From the NCBI GenBank assembly GCA_021848765.1, contig JAJZTU010000138.1, positions 1-8,581 on the forward strand: a stretch of 8,581 nucleotides of DNA, read 5' to 3'. Below are positions 1 to 5,368 of the stretch, piece after piece. The DNA is from Bacillota bacterium (lineage in GTDB: Bacteria > Bacillota > GCA-003054495 > Carboxydocellales > JAJZTU01). Within the stretch, counting starts at the first letter, position 1; each line of letters opens with the position of its first letter. The translations under genes and the position numbers were made by a program. The notes beneath the pieces are model-generated. The model saw nothing but the letters and a program-made list of their open reading frames with translations. It searched no databases and was not told the origin of the DNA.

Positions 1-134
1 CTTTTTGTCCCGATAAAGGCATACCCCAGCCCCGGAGGAGGCAGGAGATTCTGCGGCTAATTGACGGAGCCCTGGATAGAAGAGACAGGAATGAGTTTAT
101 GAGACTCACTGGGAAACTGAAGGAATTAGGGTGA
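1..134 (+). CDS. C-terminal end of an unidentified protein with an IDEAL-like tail (partial)
   Basis: An open frame enters from the left edge (first full codon at 3) and stops at TGA 132-134, giving 43 residues. It starts FCPDKGIPQPRRR and ends with an amphipathic, charged helix: EILRLIDGALDRRDRNEF then MRLTGKLKELG. The segment LIDGALD..DR..F..L resembles the short IDEAL domain of Firmicutes proteins (IDEAL motif, then acidic/basic helix and a Phe), but the match is by eye and the rest of the protein is outside the window. The codon pattern and the helix-like composition make this look genuinely coding. The first unit of the downstream 28-bp repeat starts inside the last codons of this gene, and the stop codon itself lies in that unit. 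The 5' part, the start and the full function cannot be judged. Confidence 0.6.
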   Translation, partial: FCPDKGIPQPRRRQEILRLIDGALDRRDRNEFMRLTGKLKELG

Positions 135-236
135 TCGGAAAGAACTGAAGGAATTAAGGAGACCGGAAAGAACTGAAGGAATTAAGGAGACCGGAAAGAA
201 CTGAAGGAATTAAGGAGACCGGAAAGAACTGAAGGA
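115..236. repeat. 28-bp tandem repeat, about 4.4 copies, overlapping a stop codon
   Basis: Four 28-bp units lie head to tail at 115-142, 143-170, 171-198 and 199-226, followed by a 10-bp partial copy at 227-236. Units 2, 3 and 4 are identical. Unit 1 differs at three positions and carries the TGA stop of the upstream gene. Each unit begins AACTGAAGGAATTA, and units 2-4 contain a Shine-Dalgarno-like AAGGAG. Because 28 is not a multiple of three, the array cannot extend the protein as a simple peptide repeat. The identity of units 2-4 points to recent expansion or ongoing slippage (inference). Confidence 0.95.
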
Positions 237-264
237 AAGGAAATGAGTTGGCATTAACAACGAA

Positions 265-299
265 GACCTCCGTGAAGCTGTAATAGCTTTGCGGAGGTC
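265..299. terminator. Long hairpin between converging genes, probable bidirectional terminator
   Basis: Positions 265-279 pair with 285-299 around the 5-nt loop GTAAT. The outer stem is GACCTCCG/CGGAGGTC, followed by two G-T pairs and then AAGCT/AGCTT. The plus side is followed by the T-rich CTTGTTTCTC and the minus side by TTCGTTGTTAA. It lies between the plus-strand gene ending at 134 and the minus-strand exonuclease ending at 346, so it can serve both. The U tracts are weak, so efficiency is uncertain. Confidence 0.75.
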
Positions 300-345
300 A
301 CTTGTTTCTCAAACCCGGTTAAGAAAATACCTGGAGGTGGGAGGT

Positions 346-1086
346 TCAAATAAATGATTTCCAATGCAGGAAGCTGTACAGGTCCTTTAGGGTGTTGATG
401 CTGCGCTTGTGCAGCATATAAAGAAACTCCAGGAAAAGCTCGGCGGTGATGAGGGCATCACCAAGGGCTGTATGGCGGTCAATTACGGTAATGCTGTGTT
501 TAGCACACATATAATCCAAAGTGTGGTTAGGCTCAGAGGGGTAAAGCGACATGCCCATGACCATGGTGTCCAGGGTATTGTGCTGGATTTTGGTTTTGCA
601 GAACTTTCTCAGCTTGAGGTTAATGAAGTTAAGGTCAAAGTCCGAATTATGGGCCACCAGGACACTGTCCCGGGCGAAGTCCAAAAAGCTGCGCAGAGCT
701 TCAAAGACATCGGGCTGGCCGGCTACCATTTCCTCGGTGATGCCTGTGATCTCCGTAGCTATTCTGGGGATAGAACGGTAGGGATTCACCAGTTGGTGAT
801 AGGTCAGGTCACGCCGCAGCTCACCGTTTTCGATCACTACAGCCCCAATGGAGGTTATTTCATCTCCCCCGAAGGGATGCAGGCCGGTGGTTTCGGTATC
901 GAACACAACAAATCTGGTGTTCAGCAGAGGCTGATTTAAATCCACCCTGCAGTGTGATGCCTTAGTTTTATCCCTAAGGTCCACAATAGCAGCTCCGGAA
1001 ACAGCGGGCTGGTCACCGGTGGTCTCGGGCTCTACAAAACTCTTTAATAGGAAACGAAGCATTTTCTTCCCTGCACTATCTTCCAT
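346..1086 (-). CDS. DEDDh-family 3'-5' exonuclease (DNA polymerase III epsilon-like)
   Basis: The protein is about 246 residues with one exonuclease domain from about residue 57. Exo I is VVFDTETTGL (catalytic D and E), Exo II is VAHNSDFDLNFI, and Exo III is HTALGDALITAELF with the H-x4-D spacing of the DEDDh subclass, so all acidic residues and the His are present. The family uses two metal ions to remove nucleotides from 3' ends of DNA or RNA. The protein lacks polymerase-linked domains and is not the replicative DnaQ by context. Residues 1-55 are an N-terminal extension with no recognised domain. It lies 53 bp after the DUF294 gene on the same strand, so the two are probably cotranscribed; this pairing recurs in other bacteria and suggests a shared function. 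The start is uncertain: ATG at 1086 is chosen, but in-frame TTG codons at 1089 and 1095 lie nearer the AAAGGG at 1100-1105. The substrate is unknown. Confidence 0.93.
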   Translation of the reverse strand: MEDSAGKKMLRFLLKSFVEPETTGDQPAVSGAAIVDLRDKTKASHCRVDLNQPLLNTRFVVFDTETTGLHPFGGDEITSIGAVVIENGELRRDLTYHQLVNPYRSIPRIATEITGITEEMVAGQPDVFEALRSFLDFARDSVLVAHNSDFDLNFINLKLRKFCKTKIQHNTLDTMVMGMSLYPSEPNHTLDYMCAKHSITVIDRHTALGDALITAELFLEFLYMLHKRSINTLKDLYSFLHWKSFI

Positions 1087-1139
1087 CAAAGGCAATCATC
1101 CCTTTCTACCCGGGGTACCTGATACTTTCTGGGGAAAAC

Positions 1140-3050
1140 TTAATACCCTTCTACTCTAAAGGTAGCCCCGGTAAAGTTTTGGAGGCGGGAGACGGCCAGG
1201 AATGAGTGTCTAAGGATGCTGGTCTCCCTTTTACTAAGCTTGTGGGGATTAATATAATTATCAGCAGGTAGGCCTTGGGCGAATTTTTCTAAATTCACTT
1301 TCAGGCGAATACTCATCAGGGTTTCATAGGTGGTAAAGAAAAAGTCAACATCCTCCTCGGCCATGGTCCCTGAAGCCTTTAAGGCCCGCAGGCGCCCGAA
1401 GGTAGTGGTTTCTGTGATCCCTGCCTTAAAGGCGAAAATTCGCACACAGTCCACCACATGGACACATACCGCCCGCTTAAGGTCAATTTCATCCTTGTGC
1501 TCACCGCTCTTTTCAGTGATGAACTGGCGGAAAAAGCCTAGGGGAACCTTGTGTTCCAGGTCGTCCTTGGCCAGGAAGTGCAGCATGACCGGTGATTCCT
1601 GAAAACGGCGCAGGACAAATTGGCGCAAATCTTGGGCCAGCTGTTTCTGACCATAGACGGGACGGAAGTCCAGAAAGATGGTCAGGAACCTCACCATGGC
1701 CGGGACGGGTTCACTAACCCACTGGCTAACGACCCGGTACCACTGCCGCAAAGGGCGGCACCACTCCGGATTGGTGGCCATGACATTGCCCTTACACTTG
1801 GCAAAGCCGCACTGGTAGAGGCCTTCTACTACTTTGCCGGCCAGGCGGGAGAAATAATCGGCTACTTTTTCGGACTGGCCGGCCGGTACGTCCTGATAGA
1901 TAATGCCATTATCCTGGTCGGTGCGCAGGGTTTGTTCCCTGCGTCCGCCACTGCCCATGGTAATCCAGCAGTAGTCTACCGGGGGAGGGCCGAAGCCTTC
2001 AGCGATCATTTCCGCCTCAGCAATCTGGATTATCTTGCGGGTAATGCGGTCATAGAATTCGCTGATGACCTCGAAAATCTCTTCAGCTGAGGCATTCTCC
2101 GCCACCATTGCGGTGAGCACTTTATCTACTTCTGAGGTGGAATCAGCCAAGCCCTGCACTGTTTTACGGGATTCTATGTTGTCTACGGTGTTAAGGGCGC
2201 CGGAGCTGCGGGATTTGATGATGTCGTGCATGGATACGATGCCTATTAGGTTGTCACCGTCCATAATCAGCACATGCCGGCACTGGTTCTGCACCATGGC
2301 CAGGAGAGACTGGTAATAGAAGGCGTTAGGCGGAAGGGAAACAGGGTTGGGGTTCATAATCATGTCAGCAGTGAGTTCGGAGTCAATCGGATATACGCTC
2401 AGAACCTTGCTGACCAAATCCTTGTGATTAATAATACCCACCGGTTGGCCTTGCTGGTTCACCACTACCACTGCGCTGATGTTATGTTCCGTGAGGATTT
2501 GGGCGACCTGGTGAATTTTGTGGCCGGCTGAGCAGGTGATAACCGGGGAAGACATTATATCTACGACTCTTTTGCGAAAGGGCTTGGATTCCAAGCCTGA
2601 GGCCAGGTAAGATTGCTCCAGGACAACTTCTTCGTACAGGCTGCGCATACGGTCGGCCAGCAGCCTGGTGAAATAACCGGAAAAGGCAGTGTTTTTTTGG
2701 AGGAGGGCTTCAAACTCGGCCTTGGGCACCATGAGACAGAGGGTGTCCTCCACAGCCTTGGCAGATGCCGGATAACTCTTGTCCGGGAAAAAGAGGACAG
2801 TTTCCCCGAGGAATTCATGGGGTTTGCGGACACCCACAACTGAGTCTTCGTCCTTTTCGTTGGTGATAATGATTTCAGCCAGACCGGATACTACGATGAA
2901 TAGAACCCCTTTGGAGGTCTCGCCCTGGCGAAAGATATAGGTTGCTTTGGTGAATAACTGGGACTGAAACTTGGGGAGAAATTCCTTCAGGGTTTCTCCA
3001 TCGAGATAGTTAAATGGTTCAGTTTGCTGCATAGTGTCAACATAAATCAC
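1140..3050 (-). CDS. cNMP-binding/CBS-pair/DUF294 putative nucleotidyltransferase
   Basis: The protein is about 636 residues with the standard layout of this signalling family. A cyclic-nucleotide-binding fold lies at about 15-140 (glycine-rich FLGETVLFF at 81-89). A pair of CBS domains follows at about 162-281 (VVDIMSSPVI, then MIMNPNPVSLP), expected to bind adenine nucleotides. The DUF294 nucleotidyltransferase core has MGSGGRREQTLRTDQDNGI (about 365-383), whose TDQD supplies two metal-binding aspartates. The DUF294 C-terminal helical domain spans about 486-631. The nucleotidyltransferase resembles the GlnD uridylyltransferase domain, so nucleotide transfer to a protein or small molecule is the family expectation; the target is unknown. 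The open frame extends to 3227, but a good promoter at 3119-3148 implies a start downstream of it. GTG 3050 has GGGGGG six bases upstream; ATG 3032 is the alternative. The cNMP pocket appears to lack its phosphate-binding Arg. The downstream exonuclease is probably in the same operon. Confidence 0.93.
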   Translation of the reverse strand: MIYVDTMQQTEPFNYLDGETLKEFLPKFQSQLFTKATYIFRQGETSKGVLFIVVSGLAEIIITNEKDEDSVVGVRKPHEFLGETVLFFPDKSYPASAKAVEDTLCLMVPKAEFEALLQKNTAFSGYFTRLLADRMRSLYEEVVLEQSYLASGLESKPFRKRVVDIMSSPVITCSAGHKIHQVAQILTEHNISAVVVVNQQGQPVGIINHKDLVSKVLSVYPIDSELTADMIMNPNPVSLPPNAFYYQSLLAMVQNQCRHVLIMDGDNLIGIVSMHDIIKSRSSGALNTVDNIESRKTVQGLADSTSEVDKVLTAMVAENASAEEIFEVISEFYDRITRKIIQIAEAEMIAEGFGPPPVDYCWITMGSGGRREQTLRTDQDNGIIYQDVPAGQSEKVADYFSRLAGKVVEGLYQCGFAKCKGNVMATNPEWCRPLRQWYRVVSQWVSEPVPAMVRFLTIFLDFRPVYGQKQLAQDLRQFVLRRFQESPVMLHFLAKDDLEHKVPLGFFRQFITEKSGEHKDEIDLKRAVCVHVVDCVRIFAFKAGITETTTFGRLRALKASGTMAEEDVDFFFTTYETLMSIRLKVNLEKFAQGLPADNYINPHKLSKRETSILRHSFLAVSRLQNFTGATFRVEGY

Positions 3051-3118
3051 GTAAGTCCCCCCAGTGCTGCCCATGTCCGCGAGGTTTGTACTTTTTGGCT
3101 CAAACACTCCATATACCC

Positions 3119-3148
3119 AATATAAGCTGAAATAGGGGGCATGGTCAA
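3119..3148 (-). promoter_or_regulatory. Probable sigma-A promoter of the DUF294-exonuclease operon
   Basis: On the minus strand, TTGACC (3148-3143) and TATATT (3124-3119) are separated by 18 bp; each hexamer matches consensus at 5 of 6 positions. Transcription would begin near 3112, giving a leader of about 60 nt before the GTG at 3050. This argues against the longer open frame that reaches 3227. Confidence 0.55.
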
Positions 3149-3202
3149 CGAAATGGCCTTCACCGGTAACAATGGCTTGCCAAACTGTCGAAAAATGGCC
3201 TG

Positions 3203-3253
3203 AACAGATAAAACCGCCGGACCTCATGGGAGGATAGGGCGGTTTTATCTGTT
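3203..3253. terminator. Orphan nested hairpin with terminator-like stem
   Basis: A perfect 16-bp inverted repeat (3203-3218 with 3238-3253) encloses a second stem, CCTC/GAGG, with loop ATGG. The outer arms contain AAAACCGCC and GGCGGTTTT, so a T run ends the stem in either direction, and ATTTTTCG follows further on in the minus direction. No gene ends here: the DUF294 promoter is to the left and the permease leader to the right. It may insulate the divergent units or be left over from a lost gene. Its architecture matches the hairpin at 5322-5364. Confidence 0.7.
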
Positions 3254-3259
3254 GGCGAG

Positions 3260-3271
3260 TGGTAGCATTTG
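3260..3271 (+). repeat. Left copy of the 12-bp direct repeat TGGTAGCATTTG
   Basis: TGGTAGCATTTG occurs here, seven bases after the orphan hairpin, and again exactly at 3801-3812 just before the permease. A related copy with one extra base, TGGTAGCGATTTG, is at 3354-3366. The copies at 3351 and 3798 also share the preceding CC(T)T. This copy may be a regulator site or a recombination scar; nothing in the sequence decides between them. Confidence 0.7.
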
Positions 3272-3662
3272 CGGAGCGAGTGGTTGTGTTACCGGGAGGC
3301 CGGGGTTAACTCCGGGCGGAGCGGTTATTGTAACTACCTGAAGTCTCAGGCCTTGGTAGCGATTTGTACCATCACGCCGGGCAAGGTGGACGAACAATGG
3401 CTTTAGCACTGGATTTCCGTGTGGTACGATATACTACCATCTGTTGCAACTCTGAGACGCTTTTTGTTGGTGTTGAAGGTTAATTCAGCGCGAGTTTTAT
3501 CCAACAGGGTAAATTCCTACAGTCGGACTAGAAAATAGCACCATCTACTTCCAATAACGACAATTAGAAAAATGTCCACTTCCCGTCCACTTTTTGGAAC
3601 GTTTCTTGCGTATAAGGATAGATTAGGTATTCTAACAGGCATACATTACGACAAAATCAGAG

Positions 3663-3747
3663 GGAGGTGATGACAAAAGGAATTGTTCATTTATCAAACC
3701 GGACTTTGGAAAAAGCCGGGTGGAGGTGACGCAAAGGGAATTGTTCA
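3663..3747 (+). repeat. Duplicated ~27-bp module in the permease leader
   Basis: GGAGGTGATGACAAAAGG... at 3663-3689 and GGAGGTGACGCAAAGGG... at 3722-3747 agree at 24 of 27 aligned positions (two substitutions and one indel) and both end GGAATTGTTCA. The start-to-start distance is 59 bp. Weaker similarity continues after each copy (AAACCG...TTTGG). Between the copies, CCGG-A-CTTT and AAAG-CCGG can form a stem capped by GGAA, a GNRA-type tetraloop. Both copies begin with a strong Shine-Dalgarno-like GGAGGTGA, yet the frames after them differ because of the indel and only very short peptides follow. That favours an RNA or DNA role over a conserved leader peptide. I do not recognise a known riboswitch class. 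Confidence 0.75.
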
Positions 3748-3800
3748 AGTAAAAACCGTAAGGTATTTGGTGCAAATCAGTAGACCGTTGACAAATTCCT

Positions 3801-3812
3801 TGGTAGCATTTG
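3801..3812 (+). repeat. Right copy of the 12-bp direct repeat TGGTAGCATTTG
   Basis: This is an exact copy of 3260-3271, located 25 bp before the permease ATG and in its untranslated leader. The two exact copies are 541 bp apart and bracket almost the entire gene-free interval. Confidence 0.7.
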
Positions 3813-3821
3813 ACAACTAAG

Positions 3822-3827
3822 AAGGGA
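3822..3827 (+). promoter_or_regulatory. Ribosome binding site that decides the permease start
   Basis: AAGGGA lies nine bases before ATG 3837. The longer in-frame TTG start at 3810 has no such site upstream, so the ATG is preferred. Confidence 0.55.
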
Positions 3828-3836
3828 AGTGCAATT

Positions 3837-5249
3837 ATGGGTGGATTACGTGGTACTCTTTCCCGGGTAAACCAAAGGGGATACGACTATGACATTGAAC
3901 AGGTGCCCCTTGATGACCGAAAAAGTACAGCATCCCTTAGCGCTATTTGGTTGGGATATACAGTCCAGTTTGCTACCATCATGGTAGGAGGAATTGTCGG
4001 TCTAGGCATGTCATTTAAGTCAGCAGTGGCTGCCATTGTGCTTGGAAATGCGATTCTGGCGCTGCTCTCAATTACTACCGGTTTAATCGGGCGGCGTCTT
4101 GGATTGGGTTTTTCCATGTTGACCCGGTACCCCTTTGGACACCGGGGGTCGATTATTCCCTCTGTTTTTTGCGGTATTGTCCAGTTAGGCTGGCTAACCT
4201 TTTGTTATTGGATATTTGCCAATGCTTTTCAAAACATGTTCCAGCTATTTAATCCGGAGTTGGCCCGCTGGGGCTTTTTCGTAGGCGTCTTAGTTTCAAC
4301 TCTTTTGACGGTAGTACCTTTATTTTTTGGTTTTGAAGGCCCGAAATGGGTTAGCTGGATTTCAATTCCTCTGATTGTGCTTCCCTTGCTATATGTAATG
4401 AGTGTATTAGTCAGTAACGTCGGTGGGATGCAGGTGATTTTGAACACCTATCATCCACCCCAACCCATTTCTTTTGTCAAAGGTGTTACTCTGGTGATGG
4501 GTGCCTGGTTGTTTGGGGCGATAACCAGTCCGGATTTTGTCCGCTTAGGTAAAACAGATGCTGCTGCTTATATAGCCCCACCTATCGGTTTGATAATCGG
4601 TGAGTCCTTAGTGTTGATTCTTGGCGCCCTAACCGCTGCCAGTACCTTTGGGGCAACCTGGAATCCGGTGGAGGCCAGTACCAAACTGGGTGCCGGAGCA
4701 AGTTTTGCTGTCCTGCTCCTTTATTTGGCAGCAATGTGGGCTACTAACGTACCTTGTGCTTGGTCGGCTTCACTTCAATTTGCAAATGCCTTTCAGCAGC
4801 CTAAAACTGTTTTTGCCATTAGTCTTGGCTTAATTGCGCCTTTCCTGGCAATTTTGATTCAGTATTCTGTGGGAGCCTTGGCAGCCATTGATGCCTTTAT
4901 TGGCTTTTTGTCCTCGGTAATTCCACCGGTTGGGGGTATCCTGGTGGCAGAGTACTGGTTCATCAGAAAACAAAAGCTTCCTGAGATTATGCAGGTAAAA
5001 CGCAGGTGGAATCCCGTGGCTTATCTCAGTTGGTTTTTGGCAGCAGCCATTAATTACTGGACAAATCAGGCGGCAACTCAGGCCGGACCGTCAGTGAGTT
5101 TTGAATACGGACTTCCGGGGTTAAACGGATTTATCTTAGCCATTATTCTTTATTGGATCTTGAACAGTTTAGCGGTCAGAGCTAAAGTCCCCTGGGCTGA
5201 TTATGATACCGATGAGAAGCTTCACCCGTTTTTTACAAGCGGTAGATGA
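3837..5249 (+). CDS. NCS1-family nucleobase permease (CodB-like)
   Basis: The protein is about 470 residues with about 12 hydrophobic membrane segments, and belongs to the nucleobase:cation symporter-1 family (cytosine, purine, allantoin or similar substrates) in the cytoplasmic membrane. The N-terminal RGYDYDIEQVPLDDRKS precedes the first segment. Family landmarks comparable to E. coli CodB are YPFGHRGSIIPS (about 98-109), SPDFVRLGK (231-239), ATNVPCAWSASLQFAN (302-317) and SSVIPPVGGILVAEYW (359-374). At the third of these CodB has TTNDNALYAS, so the binding-site neighbourhood differs and cytosine cannot be assumed. The ATG at 3837 is chosen over TTG 3810 because AAGGGA lies nine bases before it. 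It stands alone: no nucleobase-salvage enzyme is adjacent. It diverges from the DUF294 operon and converges on aconitase. Its unusual long leader may carry its regulation (inference). Confidence 0.93.
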   Translation: MGGLRGTLSRVNQRGYDYDIEQVPLDDRKSTASLSAIWLGYTVQFATIMVGGIVGLGMSFKSAVAAIVLGNAILALLSITTGLIGRRLGLGFSMLTRYPFGHRGSIIPSVFCGIVQLGWLTFCYWIFANAFQNMFQLFNPELARWGFFVGVLVSTLLTVVPLFFGFEGPKWVSWISIPLIVLPLLYVMSVLVSNVGGMQVILNTYHPPQPISFVKGVTLVMGAWLFGAITSPDFVRLGKTDAAAYIAPPIGLIIGESLVLILGALTAASTFGATWNPVEASTKLGAGASFAVLLLYLAAMWATNVPCAWSASLQFANAFQQPKTVFAISLGLIAPFLAILIQYSVGALAAIDAFIGFLSSVIPPVGGILVAEYWFIRKQKLPEIMQVKRRWNPVAYLSWFLAAAINYWTNQAATQAGPSVSFEYGLPGLNGFILAIILYWILNSLAVRAKVPWADYDTDEKLHPFFTSGR

Positions 5250-5276
5250 GTTAAATAGGTCCCTCTGCTAAAAAGA

Positions 5277-5302
5277 AGCCGGTTTCCTTTGGGAAACCGG
5301 TT
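5277..5302. terminator. Hairpin terminator between permease and aconitase
   Basis: CCGGTTTCC (5279-5287) pairs with GGAAACCGG (5292-5300) around loop TTTG, extended by a G-T and an A-T pair. On the minus strand the stem is followed by CTTCTTTTTAG, a good U tract, so it can terminate aconitase transcription. On the plus strand it lies 27 bp after the permease stop but lacks a U tract. Confidence 0.8.
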
Positions 5303-5321
5303 GTGAGAGTATGTACTATTA

Positions 5322-5364
5322 GGGAAAACCCCGCCCGGCCTCGGAGGAGGTGGGCGGGGTTTCC
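5322..5364. terminator. Nested GC-rich hairpin terminator, aconitase side
   Basis: AAACCCCGCCC (5326-5336) pairs with GGGCGGGGTTT (5352-5362), with GG/CC continuing after a bulged A. Inside is a second stem CCTC/GAGG with loop GGAG. In the minus direction the stem runs into TTTTCCC four bases after the aconitase stop codon. The same nested plan appears at 3203-3253. Confidence 0.82.
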
Positions 5365-5368
5365 GTTG

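Larger units (their letters stand above)
3254..3836. other. Intergenic region of about 580 bp with repeats but no convincing gene
   Basis: No frame here combines a good start, a ribosome binding site and a protein-like sequence; the longest candidates are a 28-codon ATG frame from about 3398 and a 46-codon TTG frame at 3683-3820. The DNA contains several short symmetric elements: a near-palindrome around GTTAAC at 3300-3315, CCTGA/TCAGG at 3337-3350, the palindrome GTTGCAAC at 3443-3450, GCGGAGCG twice (3271-3278, 3316-3323) and GTCCACTT twice (3574-3581, 3585-3592). The right part forms the permease leader. TTGACA at 3788-3793 has no credible -10 at 16-18 bp. The region may hold a decayed mobile element or a structured RNA, but neither can be established by eye. 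Confidence 0.6.

Noticed and set aside
115..236. The 28-bp repeats as a CRISPR array
   Set aside because: The units are directly adjacent with no spacers between them.
409..939. Plus-strand 176-codon frame opposite the exonuclease
   Set aside because: It is a mirror of the exonuclease coding strand; the minus frame carries all catalytic motifs.
3051..3227. N-terminal extension of the DUF294 frame up to 3227 (59 extra residues)
   Set aside because: The extension contains the probable promoter and part of the orphan hairpin, has no domain-like sequence, and has no good ribosome binding site at its start.
3398..3484. 28-codon ATG frame in the intergenic region
   Set aside because: It has no ribosome binding site and no similarity I can recognise; it is short enough to be chance.
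3788..3816. TTGACA as the -35 of a permease promoter
   Set aside because: No acceptable -10 is found 16-18 bp downstream. A second TTGACA at 3810 would place its -10 on the start codon.
3683..3820. 46-codon TTG-initiated frame in the permease leader
   Set aside because: It has a poor start and spacing, no recognisable protein pattern, and it crosses the duplicated module in two different frames.
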